46,262 bases of DNA, from positions 1 through 46,262 of the forward strand of contig CAJXTZ010000010.1 in assembly GCA_913061345.1 (NCBI GenBank). Reading direction: 5' to 3'. The position numbers and the translations under genes were made by a program. This DNA comes from an uncultured Erythrobacter sp. Lineage in GTDB: Bacteria; Pseudomonadota; Alphaproteobacteria; Sphingomonadales; Sphingomonadaceae. The notes under the pieces are model-generated. The model saw nothing but the letters and a program-made list of their open reading frames with translations, ran no database searches and was not told the DNA's origin. Below, piece after piece: positions 7,440 to 15,143 of this stretch. Positions within the stretch are counted from its first letter, which is position 1. Every line of letters begins with the position of its first letter.

Positions 7440-8416
7440 CGCGCAACAATCTGGGCGTGGGGCGAGAAGAGTGCAACATTCTCCAGAGCAGCAATCACCA
7501 GTTCGCGGCCAGTCCGCCGACGCAATTCGTCAAGCCATTCGCGCCGCAGTTCAGGTTCCAGCGCCGGGTTGACCTGGAGAAGCAACCGACCCGGTCCCTC
7601 AAGCAGTTCGGCGTGGCGCAACAGTTGGAAGGCAGCCGCCTCCAGCCGATCATAACGGATGCGGTGCAGCAACGACGGGCGTTCCAGCCGGGCAACGATC
7701 TGCACGAATCCGAAGCCGTTCATGGCCGTGCGTTCGTGCGGCCAGTCGGCCAGCGCATCGGCCAGAGCATCATCCACCGCGCGCCGATCGGGTTTCGTGG
7801 CAAGCGTGGGGAAATCGATGCCGATGGATCCACCCAGGTCGAACCTCCGTAAAGAGGCGGCGATGACGGGGACTGCGACACGCGCAGCCTGAAGCGGTGT
7901 CATCGCGCTGTCGATGTCGATCAGCGTCATCGCCGGTGTGGGGCTGAAATACAGCATCCCTTCGTGCATGGAAACGTGCTGGTCAAAGGCTTCGCCAAGA
8001 AGTTCGTCCCAATCGCACTCCGGAAACCGGCGGACGATGCGCACATCATGGCCAGCATTTCGTAGGCCGTCTGCCAGCGACGCGCCGTGCGAAAGCGGCT
8101 TTTTGGTTGGTCGAACCTGCGCCAGCTTTCCGCGGGACGCTTCGGATAACCGGGCACGGGTAACCTCCACCCGGATTGTCGCGCCTTCGGAAGCATCGCG
8201 CGAAAGGTGGCTAACCAGCGCGCGCTCCTTGTCGTCGAATTCAACCAATCCCCTTGTTGAACTTGCGGAGCGCGACACGAGCTTTGCGATCAAGACCTGG
8301 CCAGGGCGCAGGTCTGCATGCCGTGCCAGCCGTGCATCGGTAATGGTTGCGCCATCAAGGCGGATGGCGCGATCCTCGCCGATCCCCTCTTCAAGGAGCC
8401 ACTCAGACAATGGCAA
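7436..8416 (-). CDS. RNase E/G-family ribonuclease, short form without Zn-link
   Basis: 326 residues, against about 490 for RNase G. The N-terminal ~110 residues look like a degenerate S1-type region. The catalytic DNase I-like core follows: TLIDIDSAM near residue 165 and GSIGIDFPTL near 200 correspond to the metal-binding Asp segments of RNase E (IDVNS and VIDF), and FGFVQIVARLERPSL matches the family block before the Zn-link. The CPxCxG Zn-link that normally follows is absent; the sequence goes straight to a small-domain-like helix region. The start is taken as TTG at 8414-8416, with a second TTG at 8408-8410 also possible; both overlap the end of maf. It is coupled to yacG by an ATGA overlap. 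It presumably acts in RNA processing; its substrate is not known from sequence. Confidence 0.85.
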   Translation of the reverse strand: MPLSEWLLEEGIGEDRAIRLDGATITDARLARHADLRPGQVLIAKLVSRSASSTRGLVEFDDKERALVSHLSRDASEGATIRVEVTRARLSEASRGKLAQVRPTKKPLSHGASLADGLRNAGHDVRIVRRFPECDWDELLGEAFDQHVSMHEGMLYFSPTPAMTLIDIDSAMTPLQAARVAVPVIAASLRRFDLGGSIGIDFPTLATKPDRRAVDDALADALADWPHERTAMNGFGFVQIVARLERPSLLHRIRYDRLEAAAFQLLRHAELLEGPGRLLLQVNPALEPELRREWLDELRRRTGRELVIAALENVALFSPHAQIVAR

Positions 8417-8984
8417 ACCCGGCGGCTTTCAGCAGCACGCGCGTTTCATACAAGGGCAGGCCGACGACACCGGAATGACTTCCCTGTATCCACGGGATCA
8501 GGGCCTCTGCCATGCCTTGTATCGCATAGCCGCCAGCCTTGCCCTTCCATTCGCCGCCGGCGATGTAGGCGTCGATTTCGGCAGGAGACAGGCGCTTGAA
8601 CTTCAGCTGTGTCTCGCTCAGCTTGTCGCGGATCGTGCCGTCAGGGTAGGCCAGCGCCACGGCGGAAAGCACGCGGTGTCGGCGGCCCGAGAGCAGTTGC
8701 AGGCAATCGCGCGCGGTTGCTTCGTCCTCGGCCTTGGGCAGGATACGGCGTCCGGCGGCGACAACCGTATCACCTGCCAGCACATGCGCGCCCGCACCAT
8801 CGACGATGCGCGCCTTTTCACGGGCCATGCGCAGCGCATAGTCACGCGGCAGTTCGGCGGCGCGGGGTGTCTCGTCTATATCGGCAGGGATAACCGCGTC
8901 GGGTTCGATACCCAGCCGCGCCAGCCATTCGCGGCGACGCGGGCTGGCGGAAGCGAGGACGAGTTTCAGCGGATCGGAAGCCAC
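8403..8984 (-). CDS. maf: Maf-family nucleoside triphosphate pyrophosphatase
   Basis: 193 residues. The N-terminal LVLASASPRRREWL is the Maf signature (SxxR), with the catalytic acidic residue in LAGDTVV (Asp72) and the lysine-containing KFKRLSPAEIDAYIAGGEWKGKAGGYAIQG block. Maf proteins hydrolyse non-canonical or modified nucleotides (dTTP/UTP or m7GTP subtypes) to monophosphates plus pyrophosphate in the cytosol; I cannot assign the subtype securely. The ATG at 8982-8984 lies 18 nt after infA, and the last 14 nt overlap the RNase gene start. Confidence 0.94.
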   Translation of the reverse strand: MASDPLKLVLASASPRRREWLARLGIEPDAVIPADIDETPRAAELPRDYALRMAREKARIVDGAGAHVLAGDTVVAAGRRILPKAEDEATARDCLQLLSGRRHRVLSAVALAYPDGTIRDKLSETQLKFKRLSPAEIDAYIAGGEWKGKAGGYAIQGMAEALIPWIQGSHSGVVGLPLYETRVLLKAAGFAIV

Positions 8985-9002
8985 GGGGCGCTGGTTCGCG
9001 CC

Positions 9003-9254
9003 TTAGCCGGTATATCCCGGCGGTCCGCCGCGACCCGGCATGAAGCGATAGGTAATACGCGCCTTGGTCAGGTCGTAGGGCGTCAGTTCGCACAACACCT
9101 CGTCACCCACCAGCACACGAATGCGGTTCTTGCGCATGCGGCCTGCGGTGTGACCCAAAACCTCGTGGCCGTTCTCGAGCTCGACGCGGAACATTGCGTT
9201 GGGCAGCAGTTCAACCACCTTGCCGCGCATTTCGAGAAGTTCTTCCTTAGCCAT
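9003..9254 (-). CDS. infA: Translation initiation factor IF-1
   Basis: 83 residues with a single S1/OB fold. [21 protein letters not shown] and the [18 protein letters not shown] block are typical. IF-1 binds the 30S A site with IF-2 and IF-3. It is about 11 residues longer than the usual 72 because of a glycine/proline-rich tail ([11 protein letters not shown]), a form I associate with Sphingomonadales. It is the first gene of infA-maf-RNase-yacG; the upstream region 9255-9523 is shared with the divergent receptor gene. Confidence 0.97.
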   Translation of the reverse strand: MAKEELLEMRGKVVELLPNAMFRVELENGHEVLGHTAGRMRKNRIRVLVGDEVLCELTPYDLTKARITYRFMPGRGGPPGYTG

Positions 9255-9307
9255 TCAGTCTATTGGTCCTTGTGCTTAATCAAAGTGCGTGATCGGGATG
9301 CCAGTTC

Positions 9308-9337
9308 GGTGAAATCACCTTGTGCAGGCCGCGGCCT
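9308..9337. promoter_or_regulatory. Two palindromes in the infA / receptor spacer
   Basis: GGTGAAATCACC (9308-9319, 5-bp arms with a 2-nt spacer) and the 12-bp perfect palindrome AGGCCGCGGCCT (9326-9337) lie between the divergent infA and TonB-dependent receptor genes, 54-83 nt upstream of infA. They may be protein-binding sites, but short GC palindromes also arise by chance in this DNA. I see no convincing -35/-10 pair. Confidence 0.25.
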
Positions 9338-9475
9338 TTAGCCGCCCTTTGCGCAAATTGGAAGATAGGCCGTGTATCCTGGCTTTAAAGGTCTGACAGG
9401 TGCGATACATCTGCGACAAAATACGACAAGGGACTGTATTGCCAGCGTAAGCGTTGCTGATCATACGCACAGCCC

Positions 9476-9490
9476 AAGGGGGACGCAATT
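9476..9490 (+). promoter_or_regulatory. Shine-Dalgarno next to an in-frame ATT (candidate receptor start)
   Basis: AAGGGGGA (9476-9483) is a strong ribosome-binding match and is followed 4 nt later by ATT (9488-9490), in frame with the receptor. The ATG annotated at 9524 has no good ribosome-binding site. Starting at the ATT would add residues ISVRRIPILKIS, supplying the basic n-region that the signal peptide otherwise lacks. AUU starts are known (E. coli infC, pcnB) but rare, so this is a hypothesis. Confidence 0.4.
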
Positions 9491-9523
9491 TCAGTCCGGA
9501 GAATTCCGATTCTTAAAATTTCG

Positions 9524-12388
9524 ATGTCATGCAGCGCCCTGGCGATCAGCGCAGCGCTGTGCACCGCTCCCATCCAGTCAGCATTGGCGCAGGAAGCCGC
9601 CCCCGAACCCGCACCCCCCAGTGCGCAGGACGGGTCGGGCGCATCCGACGGCGCGTCGTCTGATGACGACGTGAACACTATAATCGTCCTTGGCGCGCGG
9701 TTAATCGATCAGGTCGACGCACCAGAACCGCCTATCCTGACGCTGGATGCCGAAGATATCGCGGCCTACGGCGCAGGTTCCATCGAGGAATTGCTGGAAG
9801 CGCTGGGGCCGCAGGTCAATTCATCGCGCGGACGCGGTGGCAGTGGCGGCTTTGGCGGCGGCGGCGGGCCGGTAATCCTGGTAAACGGCGTACGCATCTC
9901 GTCCTTCCGCGAATTGCGCAGCTATCCGCCCGAAGCCATAGAGCGCACCGAGGTATTCAGCGAGTCGGTAGCCCAGCGATACGGCTACTCGCCGGACCAG
10001 CGCGTGGTGAATTTTATCCTGAAAGACAATTTCTCCAGCCGCGAGATCGAGGTGGAATACAGCCAGCCCTTCGATGGCGGATTTTCCACGCAGGAAGTGG
10101 AAGGCACTTATCTGCGTATCGACGGGCCAAGTCGGCTCAATCTCAATGTCGAATGGGAAAATTCCAGCCCGCTGACGGAGGCGGAGCGCGGTATCGTGCA
10201 GACACAAAGCAGCATCCCCGATGTCGCGACGGACCCCGATCCCGCACAGTTCCGCACCCTCGTGGCCGATACCGCTGGCGTCGAAGCGACGGCCAACTGG
10301 ACCACGCAGCTTGGCGAAGGTGGCCCCTCTCTATCGCTCAACGCGACGTATGAACGCAGCGATAGCCTTCGCCTGCAAGGTCTGGATACGGTATTGTTGA
10401 CCGATTCCGATGGCAATTCGGCTCTGCGCGCGTTCAATGAGGATGATCCGCTGACGGTGGACAGCCGTAGCGAAAACTATTCGGTCGGCAGCACGCTGAA
10501 TTTGCGCGCGGGTGACTGGGAAGTAACCGGTACGCTGGACGGCACCTATTCCGATACGGTCAGCCGCACGCAGCAGGGCGTCGATACCAGCGCGTTTCTG
10601 GCAGATGCCGCAGCCGACCTGCTGCCGATCACTGCCGATCTTGGCGCATTCTCCGCTGCGGATTTCGATGAAAGCTTGAGCGATACCTATACCGTCAATG
10701 CACTGGCGACGGCGCGCGGTAATCCAATCTACCTGCCTTCGGGCGACGTGGCGGTGACATTGCGCAGCGGCTACCGCTGGAACCGCATCGAAAGCAGCGA
10801 CACGCGCGCGTTTGGCGGTGACGTTCAATTGACGCGGGGGCAAGTCTTCGGCGGCGCGAACATTTCCGTTCCGCTTACCAGCCGGGATGAGGACTTTCTG
10901 GATGAAATAGGCGATCTCACGCTCAATTTGAATGCGGGCGTGGAACACCTTTCGGACTTCGGTACCCTGCAGGACTGGACCGTCGGCCTGACATGGGGCG
11001 TCACCGAAAACCTTACTGTGACTGCCAATCACATCAACCGCGAGGTTGCGCCGACCCTGAGCCAATTGGGCGCCCCGGCAATCGCCACGCCCAATGTGCA
11101 GTTGTTCGATATAGCCAACAACGAATCGGTGCTGGCAACCGTAATCTCTGGCGGCAATCCGGATCTGCCGGCGCAATCGCAGAGCGACTGGACAATCGGC
11201 CTGATATGGGAATTGCCCTTCATCGACGATGCCACTGTGTCGCTCGACTATTTCGACAACCATTCAGATGACGTAACCAGCGGCCTTCCCACCCTGACGC
11301 CGGCGATAGAGGCAGCATTTCCGGACCGCGTTACCCGCGATATAACCGGGCAACTGGTGCAGCTGGACGATCGCTTCGTGACCTTTGCCGAGCGTGACGA
11401 GAAGCGCCTGCAATTCGGCCTTAACCTGTCTGGACGGATCGGTGGCAATGATGCAGGCGGCGGCGACAGGAGCGGCGAACGCTCACCGCGCGATTCATCT
11501 GCAGGCGCGGGTGGCAGCGGAGCTGATCGTTCACGCAATCCGCGCAATGCAGAGCGCGTGGAGCAGATGCGCGCGATGTTCTGCGAACAGGAGCCGGACG
11601 CATTGCTGAACCTGTTCAGCCGCGCCCTTGCTGCACAGGCTGCGGGAGAAGAACCTCCGCTTGGTGCAGATGGCGAACCGATCATAATTCCGCCGCGTAT
11701 GTTGCAGCGGCTGGCTGGCGACAACGGCGAGATCGATCCCGAACGCTTTGCCGCAATTCGCGAACGCATCTGCAATGCAGAAAGCGCGCAAGCTGAGGGC
11801 GTGCCGCGTCAAGCGCGGAGCGAAGGCGGCCGCGGTTCCGGACGTGGCGGCGGCGGCGGCGGGCGGATGAACCGCCTGATGAACCAGAATGACGATGGTC
11901 CACCGACGGGCCGCTGGTTCTTCAATCTCGATTACACGCTGGAACTGGACAGCACCGTGCTGATTGCCGATGGCATTCCGCGACTGGACCTGCTGGACGG
12001 CGATGCGCTTTCGGGCGGAGGTGAGCCGCGCCACGGTGTGCGGGCGCGCGGCGGCGTGTTCTACGATGGTTTCGGAGCGATCGTGTTCGCCAATTACACC
12101 GGCTCATCGCGGCTGGATGGGTCAGGCCTGGTAGATAGCACCGATCTGTTCTTCGATGATTACATCACGTTCAGCCTACGCGCGTTTGCCGATCTGGGAA
12201 GTCGCGAAAGCCTCGTCGAGGACGTGCCCTTCCTTGAAGGTTCGCGCGTCGGCCTGAGACTGAGCAATATCTTCGATGCCCGCCAGAGCGTAGTGGATAG
12301 CAACGGTATCACGCCGCAAAGCTATCAGCCCTTTTTGGTGGACCCGGTAGGACGCAGTTTCGAAATCGAATTTCGCAAGATGTTCTGA
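9524..12388 (+). CDS. TonB-dependent outer-membrane receptor with a large inserted region
   Basis: 954 residues from the ATG at 9524. A hydrophobic export signal ends near SALAQ, then an Ala/Pro/Asp-rich linker leads to a plug domain (about residues 50-170: VNTIIVLGARL, then GGPVILVNGVRISSFRELRSYPPEAIERTEV) and a beta-barrel ending in EIEFRKMF with the C-terminal Phe needed for barrel insertion. Between barrel strands, residues about 640-795 form an insertion: Gly/Arg/Ser-rich arms around a helical segment holding Cys687 and Cys750. The substrate is unknown; such receptors take up siderophores, vitamins or glycans using TonB. The plug also has a Gly-rich loop (SRGRGGSGGFGGGGG). The gene stands alone between infA (divergent) and a convergent flavoprotein gene. 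The true start may be an upstream ATT at 9488. Confidence 0.93.
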   Translation: MSCSALAISAALCTAPIQSALAQEAAPEPAPPSAQDGSGASDGASSDDDVNTIIVLGARLIDQVDAPEPPILTLDAEDIAAYGAGSIEELLEALGPQVNSSRGRGGSGGFGGGGGPVILVNGVRISSFRELRSYPPEAIERTEVFSESVAQRYGYSPDQRVVNFILKDNFSSREIEVEYSQPFDGGFSTQEVEGTYLRIDGPSRLNLNVEWENSSPLTEAERGIVQTQSSIPDVATDPDPAQFRTLVADTAGVEATANWTTQLGEGGPSLSLNATYERSDSLRLQGLDTVLLTDSDGNSALRAFNEDDPLTVDSRSENYSVGSTLNLRAGDWEVTGTLDGTYSDTVSRTQQGVDTSAFLADAAADLLPITADLGAFSAADFDESLSDTYTVNALATARGNPIYLPSGDVAVTLRSGYRWNRIESSDTRAFGGDVQLTRGQVFGGANISVPLTSRDEDFLDEIGDLTLNLNAGVEHLSDFGTLQDWTVGLTWGVTENLTVTANHINREVAPTLSQLGAPAIATPNVQLFDIANNESVLATVISGGNPDLPAQSQSDWTIGLIWELPFIDDATVSLDYFDNHSDDVTSGLPTLTPAIEAAFPDRVTRDITGQLVQLDDRFVTFAERDEKRLQFGLNLSGRIGGNDAGGGDRSGERSPRDSSAGAGGSGADRSRNPRNAERVEQMRAMFCEQEPDALLNLFSRALAAQAAGEEPPLGADGEPIIIPPRMLQRLAGDNGEIDPERFAAIRERICNAESAQAEGVPRQARSEGGRGSGRGGGGGGRMNRLMNQNDDGPPTGRWFFNLDYTLELDSTVLIADGIPRLDLLDGDALSGGGEPRHGVRARGGVFYDGFGAIVFANYTGSSRLDGSGLVDSTDLFFDDYITFSLRAFADLGSRESLVEDVPFLEGSRVGLRLSNIFDARQSVVDSNGITPQSYQPFLVDPVGRSFEIEFRKMF

Positions 12389-12398
12389 TGAGAATGGT

Positions 12399-12427
12399 GC
12401 GGGGCCGGACGCGCGGTCCGGCTCCGC
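12399..12427 (+). terminator. GC-rich hairpin downstream of the receptor gene
   Basis: A 12-bp stem (12399-12410 with 12416-12427, one G-U pair) closes a 5-nt GCGCG loop 11 nt after the receptor stop codon. No T tract follows, so termination here would be weak or factor-dependent. It may also serve the convergent flavoprotein gene that ends at 12520. Confidence 0.5.
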
Positions 12428-12519
12428 TGATCTCGTGATGGCTTGTTACCCGGCGCAGTTGAAGGGCAGGGTGGCAACCTGTCCCCGATTGGATCAGCTT
12501 AGTGTATCGGGCGATCAGG

Positions 12520-13701
12520 TTATAAACTTTGGGCCGCGGCATGCGCAGACGCCCAAGCCCACTGGAAATTGTAGCCACCCAGCCATCCGGTTACGTCCAC
12601 GGCTTCCCCGATGGCATGAAGGCCGGGCACCTTGCGCGCTTCCATTGTCTTGGAGGACAGTTCGCTGGTGTCGATCCCGCCCACGGTTACTTCCGCCTTG
12701 GCGAAGCCTTCGGTGCCGTTGGGACGGAAGGCCCATGCTGCCAGGTGACGCTCCGCCGCGCGCAGGGCCTTGTCCGGTAGGTTGCCCAGATCGCCTGTCA
12801 GTTCCAGACGATCCGCTAATATATCTGCCAGTCTGGCAGGCAAATGATCGCGCAGCACGGTACGCAGGCTCGCCGAGGGGCGGGTGCGCTTCTCGTCGAT
12901 CAACCAGTCCGGCATTGCATCGGGCAGGAAATTCAACAGTACGGAATCGCCGGGCCGCCAATAGCTGCTGACCTGCAGGATGGCAGGGCCGGAAAGCCCG
13001 CGATGCGTCATCAATGCGGCTTCGCGAAAGGTCGCTGTGTTGGCGCTGGCCTCCACCTCGGCAGAAACGCCGGAAAGCTCACGGAACAGCACATCCTCTC
13101 CGCCCAGCGTCAACGGAACGAGGGCAGGGCGCGGTTCCACCACCTTCAGGCCGAACTGCCGCGCCAGCCCATAGGCGAAATCGCTTGCCCCCATTTTGGG
13201 AATGGAAGGCCCGCCGGTGGCGATCACCAGCGCAGGCGCTCTGACACTGCCGTTCTGCGTGGTGATGGTGAACTGCGACCCATCGTGGGCGACATCGGAC
13301 ACGCTCTGGTTGCAGCGAATGTCGACAATGCCCGGACCGGCGGCACATTCGTCCAGCAACATCTGCAAGATCTGCTTCGCGCTGCCATCGCAGAACAACT
13401 GGCCCAGCGTCTTTTCGTGCCAGGCGATCTGGTGCTTCTCCACCAGGTCGAGGAAATCGCGCGCAGTGTAGCGGCTGAGCGCGGACTTGGCGAAATGGCG
13501 GTTGCTGGAAATGTAATGAGCCGGACTCGCGCCGATATTGGTGAAATTGCACCGTCCGCCGCCGGATATCAGTATCTTCTTGCCCACCGTTCCCGCGCGT
13601 TCCAGCACCAATACGTTGCGTCCGCGCTGACCCGCGAGCGCAGCACACAGCAGCCCGGCCGCGCCGCCGCCCAGAACGATTGCATCGAAAGTGGATTCCA
13701 T
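12520..13701 (-). CDS. FAD-dependent oxidoreductase, HI0933/YhiN family
   Basis: 393 residues. The N-terminus MESTFDAIVLGGGAAGLLCA is an FAD-binding Rossmann motif (GGGAAG), followed by KKILISGGGRCNFTN, the block specific to the HI0933-like family (TIGR00275), and a C-terminal GLHAIGEAVDVTGWLGGYNFQWA that contacts FAD. These flavoproteins are widespread, but their physiological reaction is not settled. The frame extends to a TTG at 13731; the ATG at 13699-13701 matches the family start. It lies 68 nt downstream of the APC permease gene on the same strand and is convergent with the receptor. Confidence 0.93.
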   Translation of the reverse strand: MESTFDAIVLGGGAAGLLCAALAGQRGRNVLVLERAGTVGKKILISGGGRCNFTNIGASPAHYISSNRHFAKSALSRYTARDFLDLVEKHQIAWHEKTLGQLFCDGSAKQILQMLLDECAAGPGIVDIRCNQSVSDVAHDGSQFTITTQNGSVRAPALVIATGGPSIPKMGASDFAYGLARQFGLKVVEPRPALVPLTLGGEDVLFRELSGVSAEVEASANTATFREAALMTHRGLSGPAILQVSSYWRPGDSVLLNFLPDAMPDWLIDEKRTRPSASLRTVLRDHLPARLADILADRLELTGDLGNLPDKALRAAERHLAAWAFRPNGTEGFAKAEVTVGGIDTSELSSKTMEARKVPGLHAIGEAVDVTGWLGGYNFQWAWASAHAAAQSL

Positions 13702-13769
13702 GGGGCCTGCGTTAGTCACGAATGGGCCCAAGGTTCAAGATTACTTGAAGCGCGCGGCACCGGCATGGC

Positions 13770-15044
13770 CTAGTCGGCGGCAACAGCCCTTTGTCGCATG
13801 GCGGTGAAATACAGTGCTGTGCCGACGAGGAATATCAGCCCCAACATCTGGAAAGCTTCCGCACTGGCATGGCTGGCAACCCACACGGTGGATAGCGCCG
13901 CCAGCATCGCCAGCGGCAGGTGCCATAGGGGCGCTTTCGCTTCATCGCGATGTTGAAGGACAGGCAGGGCAAGGGCGGACAGCAGATACATCACCAGTCG
14001 CGAGAGCGTGCTGGCGACCGCCAGTGCAGCAAACCCAGCCCAGAGGCTGAACATGATCGCCACCCCGCCGTAGAACAGTATGGAGACATCGGGCGTCTGG
14101 AACCGGGCCGAGACATGGGCGAACATGCGCGGCAAGGTGCCTTGTTCGCCCATGCCATAGGTCATGCGAGGGATCACGATACCGCCATTGAGGATATTGG
14201 CACCGATGGAAAAGGCAGCCGCAATCGAAATGACGATCACGCCCGCTTGTCCCGCCACCACGTTGGCAGCGGCGGCCAGCGCGCTTTCGCCTTCGCCTGC
14301 TTGCGGGGCGATGGCCAGATAGGACCAGATTACCAGCATATAGAACAGCGCAACGGCAGCGATCGTGGTAAGCAGGGCTAGTGGAATGGTACGGCGCGGG
14401 TTGCGCAGTTCCCCGGCGGGGAAATTGGCATTCTCGAACGCCATGTAGGCATAGAAGGTCAGCAGCACGACGCTTTCGAACTCGGTAAATTGCGGCAGGC
14501 TGAACCCGACCGACGGATCGCGCGTCAGCAGGCCGAAACCGATCAACCCTACCAAGGGCAGCAGTTTGACCGCTGTCATCACGCCCAGAGCGCGCACCGA
14601 TGCGCGCATACCGACAAGATTGATAAGCGTGATGAAGGCAATGAAGGCGATTACCGCAGCGGCGCGTAGCGTGGGATCATCCAGCACCGGGAACAGCACC
14701 GCGATGTAGGCAATGGCTACCTGCGTGTTCGCCGCCACGGCCACCACCGCACTGGCATAACGCATCCAGCCCGACTGGAAACCGACGAAGGAGCCAAAGG
14801 CGGCATGTGCATAGAGGACCGGCCCGCCGTGACTGTCGAAACGGGTGGCCAACATCGCGAAGACGAAGGCCAGGGGTGCTATCAGGATCGCCCCCAGCAG
14901 CATCATCCAGGGTGCGAAATTGCCCACAGCGGCCACCAGAATGGCGGGCATGGCAAAGATGCCGGCGCCGATCATTCCGTTCACCGGGAACAGCGCCGTG
15001 CCCCAGAAACCCACCGTACGCGGCAGGGCAGCGGTCTTTTCCAT
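13770..15044 (-). CDS. APC-family amino acid permease
   Basis: 424 residues with about 12 hydrophobic segments. The N-terminal GMIGAGIFAMPAIL matches the substrate-binding break in TM1 of the amino acid-polyamine-organocation superfamily, and a middle segment (FYAYMAFENANFPAGELRNP) corresponds to TM6 and the following conserved loop. It is an inner-membrane transporter, probably for an amino acid or amine; the substrate cannot be read from sequence. The ATG at 15042-15044 has GGGGA upstream; the open frame continues to 15104 without family resemblance. It is divergent from uvrC across 99 nt and followed by the flavoprotein gene. Confidence 0.91.
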   Translation of the reverse strand: MEKTAALPRTVGFWGTALFPVNGMIGAGIFAMPAILVAAVGNFAPWMMLLGAILIAPLAFVFAMLATRFDSHGGPVLYAHAAFGSFVGFQSGWMRYASAVVAVAANTQVAIAYIAVLFPVLDDPTLRAAAVIAFIAFITLINLVGMRASVRALGVMTAVKLLPLVGLIGFGLLTRDPSVGFSLPQFTEFESVVLLTFYAYMAFENANFPAGELRNPRRTIPLALLTTIAAVALFYMLVIWSYLAIAPQAGEGESALAAAANVVAGQAGVIVISIAAAFSIGANILNGGIVIPRMTYGMGEQGTLPRMFAHVSARFQTPDVSILFYGGVAIMFSLWAGFAALAVASTLSRLVMYLLSALALPVLQHRDEAKAPLWHLPLAMLAALSTVWVASHASAEAFQMLGLIFLVGTALYFTAMRQRAVAAD

Positions 15045-15143
15045 GCGGTTTCCCCGTTCAAAACCCGAAAGACGCACGCTGCCCTGTGGGGAGGTTGCGC
15101 GCAAGCTTTGCCAAGCGGGCAGTCACCACCTATCTCGCACTGC

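Noticed and set aside
7914..9341. Open frame of 475 codons on the plus strand
   Set aside because: Antisense to the RNase, maf and infA genes; shadow of a high-GC coding strand.
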